Notes: generated from the letters alone by a model not told the origin. 64,000 nt of DNA from Brachypodium distachyon (GCF_000005505.3 NC_016133.3:32822737-32886736); one strand, 5' to 3'. Shown: positions 11,892 through 23,020, counted from the first letter of the stretch. Numbers and translations are program-made.

Positions 11892-13336
11892 GTTTACAAA
11901 TGTGAAATTGCGATATTTGCATATTATATATGAAACATAAATTGCACAAAATTTCCCGTTGAATTTAGAAATGAGAAATTAAGCAGTTGCACATTTGGAT
12001 TTCTAGAATTGCACATATAATCAGGTCAGAAATTAAGCCCAAATATTTCTCTAAACATATAAACCCTATGCCAAAAGGCCTAAATACTAGCTATGCAACC
12101 AAAAACCCATAACCAGGTCAGCCCACACAAACGGAAGCCCATGAGCTAGAGATTCACATAAAGAAACGACAAGAATATCGAGAGATCGATCGAGGAGACA
12201 AGGACTCGTCGACTGAGAAATATACTGAAGCCATAGCCGCGCCCCGACTTACCAGGATCGCACTCGCACGGTGTTCTAAATAAAAACAGTATCGATCGAT
12301 GCCACAGGACGTCGCATGTATCACCCGCGCGCGCCCGGCGCCGAAACGTCTCCACCTTCCTTGCCCCGGTCCCGAATCCCCATCGACGCTGCGGGATTTA
12401 CAGTTTTACGCCAGCTTTACCCGTGCGAGTGTCCCGCCAAAAACACGTAGATTAAGGAGCGGGGAATCGAGCTAGCTAGCTACACTAGCCCCTGCAGGTG
12501 TGGTCTACTCCATCGGCAATCGCCACAAGGAGCTAAACACAAACGTGAAGGAGAAGACACGGACGCTACTGCAGCGGCCCGAAGCTAAGAACGGCCGCTG
12601 GAAGTTATACCTACTTACTGAAACGTTGAAGTCCAGTACAGCTGTACCTACCTAATTGAGGTTCAGAGACCTATAGCTCCATCGATGCATTTGTCCCGTT
12701 GTCGTGCCATCTTAAGAGCAAGACTAATTAATAAGGTGACCTAAGTAAGCTCTAAGAATTTAAATATTGTATTTTTGTTTAGTTGAGGAAATAGAAACCC
12801 ACTGTTCGCATTTTCTTGAATTTATTTCAGAAACTAACCGGCGTTGTGTTTTCAGTAGGAGTGACGTACCCGTCAACTACGAAGCGCCTGTGGTGACTTC
12901 GTCAATCTTAAGATGATGTGCCGGACCAGTCTCTCGGAGGTGCTCATAGGGATAAGGGTGTGCGTGTGTGTGTTCATAGTGGTGAGTGTGCGTGCGTACT
13001 TGTGAGTGTTTGCGTCTGTAGTGTGTTTCCTAAAAAAAAAAGGAGAGAGAGAAGAGAAGTGGGCTACTATCTAATAGCCAGTTGCAGCACGTGCTCCTCG
13101 GCACTCTATGAGACTACAATGTGAGCCTCCTCATAACAAAGTAGTACATTCTTGTAGCCACCTTATTGTATTTGCTAGTTTTATGTTAGCTTAAGATGAC
13201 ACGGCAAAAGCTTATAGTCAGCAGCAGGCTAAACTATTAATCTTGCTCTAACTGGGCTTTAATTTTCTCGGGAAATAGCTCCAGGTTGCTTTGCTATTGA
13301 CACGCTTTTGACGCGCGTAGCGTCACGTGGAGAGAC
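11892..13336. other. intergenic, no gene recognised
   Basis: No open frame with coding features is present. The only recognisable item is a non-LTR retroelement tail at 12857-13040, listed separately. Confidence 0.5.
12857..13040 (+). mobile_element. non-LTR retroelement 3' end (SINE/LINE tail)
   Basis: The segment runs from GTAGGAGTGACGTACCCGTC through GGTGCTCATAGGG, a GTGTGCGTGTG-rich stretch and TTGCGTCTGTAG, and ends in a run of ten A at about 13031-13040. I recognise this as a common A-tailed dispersed repeat of grasses. The family name and the 5' limit are uncertain. Confidence 0.55.
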
Positions 13337-13339
13337 ACT

Positions 13340-14923
13340 ATGGTTGTGTTTGTTTGGGCTGTAACTTCACAGCTGCAGATTCTACAGCGGCAGCTGACAA
13401 AATCAGCTGTGGCTGCCAGCTGCAGTTGGAAGCCTGAAGCTGTCTGATACCTGTTTGTTTTTGCGGCTGGTGCGACTGCAACTGCAACTGAAATGTGCTA
13501 AAATAACCTTGTAGTTCTGTAGATTGGGTAAGTGCTAGCTGTACCGTTTTAAATAAAAATTAACCGTTTAAGAGTTGTTGCTGCAAATGATCAATTTTCA
13601 CTCCATTAGGCATTGTATACACGTGATAATTATTTTGAACACATTATAACATAGTGTACTGATAATTATTTTTTTGTCTTAATCTTGTCGACAGTTGCAA
13701 CCGTCATTACTATGCATGGACATCGAGAAACAACACCCCGATGGATGAGCTATTGGCAAACTTTGCATTCGTTACTAATTGCAATTTGCAATCAAGCAGC
13801 AGAACAAAGAGCGCTGTACGGGTACATATCGAGCGGCGTCCTCAAAGCAGGAGGAGCAGGGAGCCGGGTCGAGCTCGCCGCCGTGGTCGGGGCGTCATCC
13901 AGCAGACCAGCTCGGGGAAATAAACTGTTTTTGCTGCGCGACGTCTGCATCGCCACCTACGCCGAGTCGTCGTCTCCGCGGCGGTGGAGGGCCTGGTCTT
14001 AGGGAAATTGGGAACGGGGAATTGCAGGGCCTGGTATTGCGACTTCCGACGGCGGCCAGAGGAGGGTGGCAGCGCAGTTCGTCGGAGATCCAGGCGTACC
14101 TCGGGAGCTCGGAGCCTCGGAGATCCAATCCGACGGGGGTGCAGATAGATGGTGGCCAGACCTCGGGAGCTCGGGTGCAGATAGAGAGGGGGAGTACGGA
14201 TCCGGTGGCCGGCGAGGGAGGTGGTGGCGGCGGCGGCGTCAGGCGAGAGAGATGGCGGCGCCCAGGGGTTCCGTCTTCCGTGGAATCGAGGGATGCTTCC
14301 ATCGGGCGTGGGAAGAATAGAACCAACCGGTATGTGGCATTTTGTTTGCTGCAAGTAGTTTGGTGGGAGAGGGTAATTCGGTAAAAGTGAGAGTTTGGAG
14401 CTACAGCAGCTGCAAGAAGCAAGAAGCAAGAAGCAGCAATTTCGCAGCTTCTCACCCGCGGTTCATTTTTAGAAAGCGCTCCATGAAATCTGCTGCGTGA
14501 AGCTGGTCTAAAAGTTGATGCCAGGCGGATACTTTACATGTTTCCTTGGGATACCTTCTTCTTACATAAGCATCTGTCTCTGAGGTTGACATAATCTAAC
14601 TAATGAAACAGGAACCGTTGGCCAGATATTCCTAATCGGCATATCATCGGAGAAGCTTCCTTGACCAATATGGTAAATCAAGAAAACAACAGTCGCAGCT
14701 GCAACAGGAGCTGAATATGTTGCAGCTGAATATGCAACAGCAATCCAAGGACGCATACCCAAACGGAAACTAAGTTTCCACTCACGACTCATATAACAAG
14801 CTACACCAAGTAAGAAGTGTAGAGCAATTAGCTCATAAGGACCACCATTGCTTTTTGTTTGGGCTCCGGATTCTACTAGCTAGAAGCTGTAAAACTGCTC
14901 CATAAATCCCAAACAAACACACC
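13340..14923 (+). mobile_element. non-autonomous TIR element, copy B, carrying a chloroplast psbA fragment
   Basis: It starts with GGTTGTGTTTGTTTGGG near 13341 and ends CCCAAACAAACACACC near 14923, forming terminal inverted repeats. The left 300 bp matches the inverted right end of copy A. The stretch 14380-14500 matches the inverted left part of copy A. The GC-rich interior (13.8-14.32 kb) gives overlapping open frames on both strands, a composition effect. Compared with copy A, about 330 bp at 14520-14850 is extra and includes a psbA piece. No transposase frame and no clear target duplication are seen. Confidence 0.7.
14622..14850 (-). pseudogene. psbA: plastid psbA (D1 protein) fragment in nuclear DNA
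   Basis: Read on the minus strand this encodes, in one frame, [20 protein letters not shown], then [20 protein letters not shown], then [20 protein letters not shown]. That is the photosystem II D1 reaction-centre protein around residues 108-170, covering part of transmembrane helix C and the region containing the redox-active tyrosine (the Y of FLIY). It is a fragment: a 15-bp tandem duplication adds five residues after IAVAYSA, there are several substitutions, and homology stops after GGAATATCTGG. It has no start, stop or promoter, so it is a nuclear plastid-derived sequence sitting inside TIR element B. The adjoining 14520-14621 was not identified. Confidence 0.9.
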
Positions 14924-14925
14924 CT

Positions 14926-16255
14926 GTATGCTATATGCTAGCAGTTGAATTTGGGAAGGGTTTTCGGTGGACCTGGACAAGATAAAGGCCAGAAGATAAA
15001 GGCCGAAATGGTGGGTCGCTCCAAGGCCCACACATGTACGACTGGGCTTTTCCTCTTTCCCTATCCAGGCCCTCGCCATGTTTTAGGGGCTGAACCTATC
15101 AATGCGTTGCGAGTGCATATACTCGAGGACTAATATTTTGTTTTTGCAAAAAAGACATGGCTGGATGATCCAATTATGATAAACCTCCCAGCTGAGAAAT
15201 GAACTAGTGCTGCAGCGAACACGTTAAGGATGGTTGGTTAACAAGAGGAGTGTATATACGAAGGTTATGCACTGCGACAACGTACTGTAGTGCAGCAAGT
15301 AGCAAGCATGTGACAACGACATGACACGCCGGCCTAACCTCTTGGAATTAGGGCAAGAGGGCCGACCATATTGATACACTCGACCCCATTTGTACTATAT
15401 ATAATCCGGGGTTTGGACATATAGCCGTTGGACAAAAGTACACACTGTTTTCTGCTCGTTTTGAAAAAAGGCTGTGTTGTACTGTCAGTGCATGTGTCAC
15501 CCCTCACCATGCATCTTAACAAACCCACGACAGAGAATTTAATTGCATGCACCCGCGCACACACATGTTTACAAAAGAAACCAACAGTGGCACCCCCATC
15601 ACATGCGGCGCCTCACGACACGCTTGAAACAAGGGGGGCTCTGCATGCATCAGCCAAAACTCAAACGCGTGTATGTATTGCTCGTCGTCGTGTTACAACG
15701 GGCGACATGTCAGTGTGAAGTGAGTACGTGGCTCGAGCTCATATTAATTTATATCTTCGTGATGCCGGCCAGGGCATCACATCAAGATCGTGACTATGCA
15801 GCTAATAGTTATTTTGAAATGAAGTTAACTAACTAGTGCAGCTATATATAATAAGACAAGGCGAATGAAACATTAAGTCAGTATACTAGTAGTATGTCGT
15901 GTTGACATGGCCAGCATTAATCAAGCATATCTGAGGACATAAACAAGGATATGCAGGACCCATTTTTTTATTGCTAAAGAATGTGTGCATGTCTGATGGA
16001 GCTAAAGTATCCTAGTTTAACTAGTTAATTAAATGCCTGTGCTTTGCTGTGGATAAATAAATGAATGAATTTCACTTTTTATCTTGTTCTGCTTGTATTA
16101 TCCATTTAAAATTATGTGACACGTTATATTGCTAATTTTTTAAACTATCACAAGGTTTACCCTCATTTAACAATTAATTTCGTATAGTACTAACTAGACT
16201 AACTGTTTGGTTCCACTCATCAAGGCCGTCGTGGCTGGTAACTACTATAATGTCA
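14926..16255. other. intergenic, no gene recognised
   Basis: The open frames here are short and without family features. The sequence becomes AT-rich after 15.8 kb. Nothing else could be supported. Confidence 0.5.
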
Positions 16256-16819
16256 AACTCAGAGAGCTTTTTTAGGGTACCTGGTACTCCTTGTAGAGAG
16301 TTTGGAGTACCAACCAGATCTGACCGTCCGTTTTAATGGGCAGTTTAGACTTCTCCTCATGCTAACATGCAGATCGTTTTTACCCTTAATCTCCTCTAAC
16401 GGCTGAGGGTATATCTCCTGCCGGACTTGACACAGCTGTCGCCGCCGCCGCCTGAATCGAGCACGCGGAGTGGCCTCCATCCCAACGAGCGCTAGTAAAA
16501 CTAGACGAAATCGGCCAGTAAAACGAATCGGCCACCAGGGATACCCCATCGCTTTCTCTCTGGCGGAACCCATTCCCCATGGCTGGCCGTAGTAGCTCGT
16601 GAAATTAGGGTTTCCAGATCAGTGATTCATGTGGATTTTTGTCAGCAGTTAACCGACTTGTAGATTAAAATTTTACCCTTTAACTGAGGTACTCCCTACC
16701 TTTCTACAGTGGTACTCTGTGACACTTTCGTTGGAGTACCAATCATGCTCAGCTGTTAGATTAAGAGAAAAGAACGGTCTACATTTTTTTAAGGGTACTG
16801 TAAAAAAGCTCAACTCAGA
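16256..16819. mobile_element. non-autonomous DNA transposon with 8-bp TSD (hAT- or Mutator-like)
   Basis: The element proper is 16264-16811 (548 bp). It begins GAGCTTTTTTAGGGTACC and ends with the inverted form (GGTACTGTAAAAAAGCTC). The 8-mer AACTCAGA flanks it perfectly at 16256-16263 and 16812-16819. Eight bases points to hAT, though Mutator-like elements are possible since the TIR starts with G. A further GGTACTCC/GGAGTACC motif recurs inside both ends. It has no transposase frame; the GC-rich middle is non-coding as far as I can see. Confidence 0.85.
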
Positions 16820-16825
16820 AGGGTA

Positions 16826-17115
16826 GAAGCGTAAACTGCAGGGTGTTTCTCCCTACCTGGTGTACCTGACCCACTTCCCACCTGTCAAAACTAGTTTACC
16901 GAACCGCACCCCCACTTTTTGAAGGAAGAGGAAGCATCAAGCTTGTCGTCGCGTCTTTTTTTTTTCATGTTTTCTACCGTTCTTCTCTTGATGGTGGGAG
17001 AGGAAGATGACACAAAACCAGCGCGAAGGGGTGCAGTTTATTAGTGAACTAGGGTGGTGGGGAAGTGGGTCTCGTGTATAGGATAGGGAGAAAATGTCCT
17101 GCATGTTTACGCTTC
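16826..17115. repeat. foldback element with ~85-bp imperfect inverted repeats
   Basis: The left arm starts GAAGCGTAAACTGCAGG at 16826 and the right arm ends with the inverted GCGTAAACATGCAGG at 17115. Within both arms the blocks TTTCTCCCTA and CCCACTTCCC occur in matching order, so the arms pair over about 85 bp. Transcribed, it would form a long hairpin. It begins only 7 bp beyond the right TSD of the preceding transposon. No target duplication was found. Confidence 0.7.
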
Positions 17116-18520
17116 CGAGTTAGAAAAACGTGAACCTGTTATGTATGTTGGCCTGAAGAGTGGGCCCAGCCAGTCAGAAATGAGAAAAAAGTGTTAAATA
17201 GGGGGAAAAAATCTTGACACAATGCAATAATAAAAATAAATAGGGTAAACAGAGTCACAAATTTACAATCATGGGGTAAAAAAAATGGAATTCCCTCTCA
17301 TTAGCCTAACATGGTACTCTTCCGTCAAAAAATATAAAGGCAAATTTGTGGACTGAGAGACCAAGAATATAATGACTCTCGAAAAGGATGTTGAAGTTTA
17401 TGAGTTTTACTTCCAAGTAAATTGCCCACTAGGCCAACTGCAATGCAGCATTGAGTAGATGTGCAATTAAGAATAAATTTGGCAACTAGTACTAACAAGT
17501 ACGTATGGACACGTGGTGGGAACTCGATCGAGGATCAGATTAATTTGCCCTTGATTTTTAAATTTCTCCAATTAGTATTTATCCATGTATTTTTCAAAGA
17601 ATGGAGTGACATCTAGCCGTTGTTATCGTGCCCCATGCATATGCCATGTCTTTGAGAGTTTTGCAAAAATTGAGATGGTTCCGTACGTAAGAAAATAGAG
17701 AATGGTGGACAGACCGGGGTCATCGATGGGGAGAAAAATAGCCCGGCCTCCAGCTTTGGACACTGGTTAGAGAGGTTAAATGAAAACTCCACAAATCAAG
17801 GTATTAACTCCTACGCGTGCAGCTAGCTACGTACCAACCTACCATGCAGTCAGAGTCTAGCTACTGCTCGTGTATCATATCGTGTATATGTCCCGTGTCA
17901 GTGACTCAAGAGATAACACATACAGAGAGCTGGAGTTTTTTTTTTACGGTAGCTACACAAATAGCTGTGTGCTCCAAGCAATATGAAAATATGAACAATG
18001 CGTGGCCCTAGGGCAACACGAGAACAGTCACACAGCAAGTTCCAAATCTTGGGCCGCGCATTTAACTCAACCACTCCCCCAAAGGCTGCCGCCTCGCGTA
18101 CCATTTCTAGGGTTTCATGTGCTTTCGCGGCCCTCCCAGCCGTCCAGAACACGATGGATGGCCGCGATGTTTCCCCCAAGCATCCACGGCTGCGGGTCCG
18201 ACCCTCTGCCGCCGTGCTCTTGTCACCATTCATTCCCTTCTTTAACGCCTCCATGTGGTTCTGCCGGGTAGCCGTTTCGATGCGTGCGTTTCGCGAGCCC
18301 GGCTTCACTGACAGGCGGGGCGCAGAGACACCTCGGCGATCCCTGGCCGACATGTCAGTGGGCGCTAGGAGCCGTTCAGCAAATGCATACATGCATGTCA
18401 GTGTACGCTCGGACTACTGAATAATGTTGCTGACTGCCTGACTGCAAAATAAAGAGAAAAATAATTGTGTGATGATGTGAGTAATCATTCACACATCATG
18501 ACCGCTACCCATGTCACCCG
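17116..18520. other. intergenic upstream of MIR166
   Basis: The part to 17.8 kb is AT-rich without features. Overlapping open frames on both strands at 17.9-18.4 kb reflect local GC content and show no recognisable domain. The last few hundred bases probably hold the MIR166 promoter. Confidence 0.45.
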
Positions 18521-18524
18521 GCGT

Positions 18525-18534
18525 TCTATACATA
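18525..18534 (+). promoter_or_regulatory. probable TATA box of the MIR166 transcript
   Basis: TCTATACATA lies about 125 bp upstream of the hairpin. It is followed by a CT-rich then GA-rich leader (GAGAGAGAGAGCTAGG near 18595), common in plant pri-miRNA 5' regions. The start site itself is inferred. Confidence 0.5.
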
Positions 18535-18648
18535 CCCACTCTCCTCACCCACAGCTTCCTGCAAGCTACCAGGGGAGATATGAGAGCTAGGGTAGAGAGA
18601 GAGAGCTAGGAAGGTGAGAGGTGTGGGGGGGATGAGAGGATGAAGATG

Positions 18649-18799
18649 TGAAGCTATTTTGCTTCTGGGTGGAATGTTGTCTGGTTCAAGGTCTTGCCAT
18701 GTGATTTGAGGATGAACGGTTTGTGCATGCATAACTTTCATTTCTCTTGTTTGCGGGATCTCGGACCAGGCTTCATTCCCCTCAGAGATAGCTTCAAAC
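18649..18799 (+). ncRNA. MIR166: microRNA 166 precursor
   Basis: The 3' arm holds TCGGACCAGGCTTCATTCCC from 18761, extended by one C at 18781, which is the conserved mature miR166 sequence. The 5' arm holds GGAATGTTGTCTGGTTCAAG at 18671-18690, the expected star strand. Outside these, the lower stem pairs GAAGCTAT (from 18650) with ATAGCTTC (18788-18795), giving a hairpin of about 150 nt. In plants miR166 directs cleavage of class III HD-ZIP mRNAs, which sets leaf polarity, meristem and vascular patterning; those targets are established knowledge, not visible here. I saw no second miR166 copy in the window. The family letter cannot be assigned. Confidence 0.95.
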
Positions 18800-21469
18800 T
18801 CGAGATCTAGCCACGATTATTATTTGTTCTTCGGGAATATTTCGAGTATAGATATGTCGTTGGGGGCATATTGTCTTTCTTATGGGCCGGTGTTCTTATT
18901 TGGATGAGGGGAGAGGTGTGTTTATCCGGCGAGTATGTGTTACCTCAATTTTCTCCCCACTTTCTTACGCTCCACGGTTCTCTTTTTGTTTCTTTGTTTG
19001 GCGAGAACCAAGGAAGTTCTTACACTTTCACAGGCTTTTCAACATTTTGTTTGTTTGTTTGTGTTTGGTGAGAGTGCCGAGGAAGATGAGATCTTACACT
19101 CCACTGCACTTTGTTTGGTTGTTTGTTTGGGAGAACCGAGGAAAGTACTCCTTGGTAGTAGCATGAAGATTGGTGTAATGATGGCTTGCTTTGACTCCTC
19201 TTTCCCATGTCTCTGGCAGGCATATATGCAGGCCGGCTGAAAGTTTCATCATTACCTCGTGATTGGGAGGAGGATCTTCTCTTTCTCTCTCCACTGCCCC
19301 CTCTATCCTTCTTTAATTAGTTTGATTATATTCTTCCTTTCGCTATTCCATTCTTTTAATTTCTCTCCCTTATCCAGATCTGAGATTACTATAAGTTGTC
19401 GGAAACTTATTTATCTGGATCTGATTGCTCCTTTTGCTTTTGGAAATGGATCTGTCGAAGTAGTTTTCTTGAGTTTAATTGTTTCTTCAGAGCTGGAGTA
19501 TGAACTAGATGCAGATGCACGAGCGCACACATTTTCTTCAGTGATTTTAGGTCTTAGCTAGGAGCATATGATGCATGCATACATATAAACGTTTTCTGTA
19601 GAAAGTTTCTTTATTTCTTGAGCTAACAATCGTCCATGCATTGCCTGCATGTTCCTGTCTTTTGTGTTCTTCACAGGTGGAATGCCATGTGGTATATATC
19701 ATGGTTTGTTCAAGACCTGTGCGCTTTGTTTGCTACCGTAGATTCTAGTAGTTCAATTTATCTTTTGTTACCAGGAATAATCATGGAAACTTTATACAGA
19801 TGAATATGCATGCTGTGAAAGGATGATGTAACTATAGCCCGAAGAGATCTGTGTGATGTGTAACTGATTTGTTGTGCTATGGTTTTGAAAGCTAGGTAGC
19901 TACCACGCAAGTTTTTTTGAGCTCAAACACTTGATACCTAGCCCGTTTTGATCAAACGCAAACTGTATGCTACTGACTAGTGACTACTAGTCCTCCATTC
20001 GGACGTCAAACCTCTTGTATGTACTATGTTTCTAGCCTTCTGTTTCGTGTGAACTCTTGACATCTTCTGATTTAAGTTTTTTTCATATTCAGTACAAAGC
20101 TCTAGCTGCCACTTATATCTTCTTGTCGCATATATACAGGAGTATCATGAATTCATAAACTTATATATCCTGAGAAACCTTTTCCATTACATTTCAAATG
20201 GTGTCCGGCCTGCACTTCATTGTGTCAGCTTGATCATGATCTGTCTGTGTGCATGATCCTTGTTACCTACCTATCCTGCAGTGGATCCTCACTGATCTCA
20301 AGATATGTATATATACTTCTGTATCTATATAATCCAGATATTATCTCATATATACTCCGCAGAAGAAATCCGGCAAACATTTCATCTGTGATAACGTACC
20401 TCACATGCGCATGCATGATCAGTTTATTCAATTCCAGATCTCTGCATGCTGCATCGCTCTTGCTAGATGCGCAGCTTTTTGTCTGGGATAATTTGTGTTG
20501 CATGTCAGCATGTGAAGTTGTACGCTAACTTCTGTAATAACACATGGCTGAAATTACGAGGCCAGTTCAATTAAACAAAAGATGTTGCTCGATCTGATCC
20601 CCATTTAAGTTGTTTTGTTTTCTTGTTGGACGTACACTCTTTCAATTCTACCCACTATCTAACCTAAAAGCTAGCCCTAAAAACATCAATGTTAGTACAG
20701 CCCCATCAAAGAGACTTCTCTTAGAATTCAAAGTGCATGTGTACCTGTAAGTCTCTGTAGAGTCTGTAACCAAACTGGGGCACAAGGTCTAAAACAAAAC
20801 GCTGGAGGGCGCTTGGAGCAGATGAGACTAATTAATTATCGGATTTCCTTGTTTGGTGTTTTGTATTCTTCTTGAATGCTACTGAACGTACACACTCAGT
20901 ATATCTAGCTTCTCTGTACAGTATACTGATATCGTACACAATTCATCTCCTTAAGTTAGTAACATATGCATGCTAAGCTTAGGCAGGCACGTTCTAATAA
21001 AATAAGAAGCCTCGAACTTTTGAAGAATCTGAAGATCGAGCTCCTATATTTTTTTCCTAGCTTCCTGCGCCCGCAGTCATGTAGTGTAGGTTTGTACAAT
21101 CCATTGACCATAACCTTTGTCCAAGCCAAAATTAATCCACTATTTGCTTGCAAGATTCTATAGGTGGGGCCACGACGAACTATCCTTGGTGGGGCAAGTG
21201 TGCTGTATATGCCTTTGACAAGACTTTCTTGAATTAACATTCATGTGATTAAAGAATGCGGTGAAAATCACTCTCACGATGATAACTCCGTGTAAATTAA
21301 CCATATGGCGCACTCCGTGTATGTCGGAATTTTTTTAGAAAAAAATAACATAGATATTAGAAGTACAATTTGTTTAAACTTTCTAGAAATATAGAGATAG
21401 AGGTAGAAAAGGTTTCAACATAGTACGACCTGTCATGTACAGCTGTACTCCAAGATTATCCCCCATTGT
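18800..21469 (+). other. downstream part of pri-miR166 and intergenic DNA
   Basis: No protein gene is supported. The T-rich stretch 18.8-20.5 kb, with many GT and AG sites, could be the intron-containing remainder of the primary miRNA transcript, but no splice or end site can be fixed. From 20.5 kb it is featureless AT-rich intergenic sequence. Confidence 0.35.
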
Positions 21470-22313
21470 AGTCTCTATATATACTCCCATGCATGAGGGT
21501 CAGATCAAATACATCAAACAATTCTAAGGTTTCCATCATATGCCATTATACCACATGGTATCCGAGTGGTTAGATTAACGTCGCCAATGCTAGGTTCATC
21601 CACCACTTCCGCATCACGCTGCCTCTAGGGAGATTAATTAATCTCTTCTTCCTTGGGGCTTCACACCCGAACAATCAAAATTAGACCAGTTCTTTATTTT
21701 ACATAAAAGATAAATTTCATTTGTGTATTGATTATTCTTTAATTAGCCACAAAGAAACCATACGTCGTTCCAGCTCCACCCAACTCATCTAAGCAAGATC
21801 GTCCGAAGAAGCGACGACACGTCAAGCATTAACAGATCTGTCTGAATCCATGCATCATGCATGCAAGGTAGATGAGCCTCTTGTACGTGCACGCACACAA
21901 TCACACGTGTTGATGCAATCTTCATCGACTTCTTCTGTAACAACATGACATCAATACACCTAACTTTGACAAAACAATTGGTTGTCGCAACGGATGCGTT
22001 TGAGCAAGAAGCCTAGCGACATCGACACCCAAGTTGCTTCGCCATTGCCAACAGTACATTGCCAATATTCTTCATCAACGATTTTTTCAGCATGGCACCA
22101 CCACTTTTTGTCCACAAGGATGGATATCCAGTGCATCCTTTGGCAAACAACTCCGCAAAACGCTTCATCAGATGGCAATGACTGCATCATCTACGGCGGC
22201 GATGACCTTTTCATTGACGACAACATTGACCATGTCTGATGGCAACCATTGAGATCGGATCAAATGCATCGATCAACTCTAGCTAGGGTTTCTATCATAT
22301 TCCTTCATTCTAC
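21470..22313 (+). mobile_element. possible miniature LTR retroelement (TRIM-like)
   Basis: The stretch ending near 21556 (GATCAAATACATCAA, then AAGGTTTCCATCATAT, ending ACCACA) recurs in diverged form at 22255-22313 (GATCAAATGCATCGATCAAC, then GGGTTTCTATCATAT, ending TCTACA). Right after the first copy comes TGGTATCCGAG, close to the TGGTATCAGAG primer-binding site complementary to initiator tRNA-Met, then GCTAGGTTCATCCACC as in copia-type leaders. A TATATATAC motif lies upstream at about 21477. The 5' limits of the repeats are unclear and the interior has no gag or pol. Confidence 0.4.
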
Positions 22314-22320
22314 AATACGA

Positions 22321-22690
22321 AGATGACATAATGTTATAGAAACATGCAGAATTGCAAGTTCAAACTGAATTTCAACTGGAAGCAAGAAAAAAGGAATTTC
22401 AGCATGAGTAGTGGTTTTCATTGTTCGTTCGTTCTTTAATACCACCAGTATGCTAGCTTGAGTGACATATTGTTATAAAAACATGCAAAATTTCAAGTTA
22501 GTCAAACTAAATTTCAATTGGAACCAAGAAAAGAGATCGAGAGTCAAATTGAGCATCAGTCAATTGTCCGTCGGTTTCCCAATTCGGCCGTACCCTGCCA
22601 AATATGATTGAAGGATCTCAATAGCAATCTTAATTGCCCATCGGTTTCCCAATTTCATACCTCCCAAATGTGATTGATTGATCTCAAAAT
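22321..22690. repeat. two diverged local duplications
   Basis: A block of about 90 bp at 22321-22405 (ATGTTATAGAAACATGCAGA onward) recurs at 22463-22555 (ATTGTTATAAAAACATGCAA onward). Just after, a block with CGGTTTCCCAATT followed by CCAAATRTGATTGA and ATCTCAA occurs at about 22570-22622 and again at about 22641-22690. The origin is unknown; no coding potential. Confidence 0.6.
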
Positions 22691-22775
22691 TTGACATGTA
22701 TATGTAACCTAAGCCCCTATATGATTATTTTTCTATGGAGTAGAAATTTATTTTCTTTTGTGTGGATTTAATAGA

Positions 22776-23020
22776 TACTCCCTTCATTCATTAAAGATTG
22801 GCATATTAGCTTTCATTAAGACAAGATTTTGATCACAAATTACTATTTTAAAATGTGGTTTATATGACATGGAACCACAAGTATCATGAAGTATTTTTTA
22901 TAACGAATCTAACAATACTAATTTCATGTCATATAAATCATAACTTGACATAGTAATTTGTGGTCAAAGTTTTGTCTTAATGAAAACTAATATGGCAATC
23001 TTTAAAGAATGGAGGGAGTA
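22776..23020. mobile_element. Stowaway (Tc1/mariner) MITE
   Basis: Element 22778-23018 (241 bp) with TA at both flanks (22776-22777, 23019-23020). The ends are CTCCCTTCATTCATTAAAG and its inverted form CTTTAAAGAATGGAGGGAG. A further inverted block (ATTAAGACAAGATTTTGA versus TCAAAGTTTTGTCTTAAT) gives a long AT-rich foldback structure typical of Stowaway. Confidence 0.93.

Noticed and set aside
13779..14455. Several ~200-residue open frames on both strands
   Set aside because: They lie inside the GC-rich interior of TIR element B, overlap each other, and show no domain or consistent start.
17898..18420. Overlapping 164- and 140-residue frames upstream of MIR166
   Set aside because: Frames on both strands in GC-rich DNA with no domain and no splice evidence.
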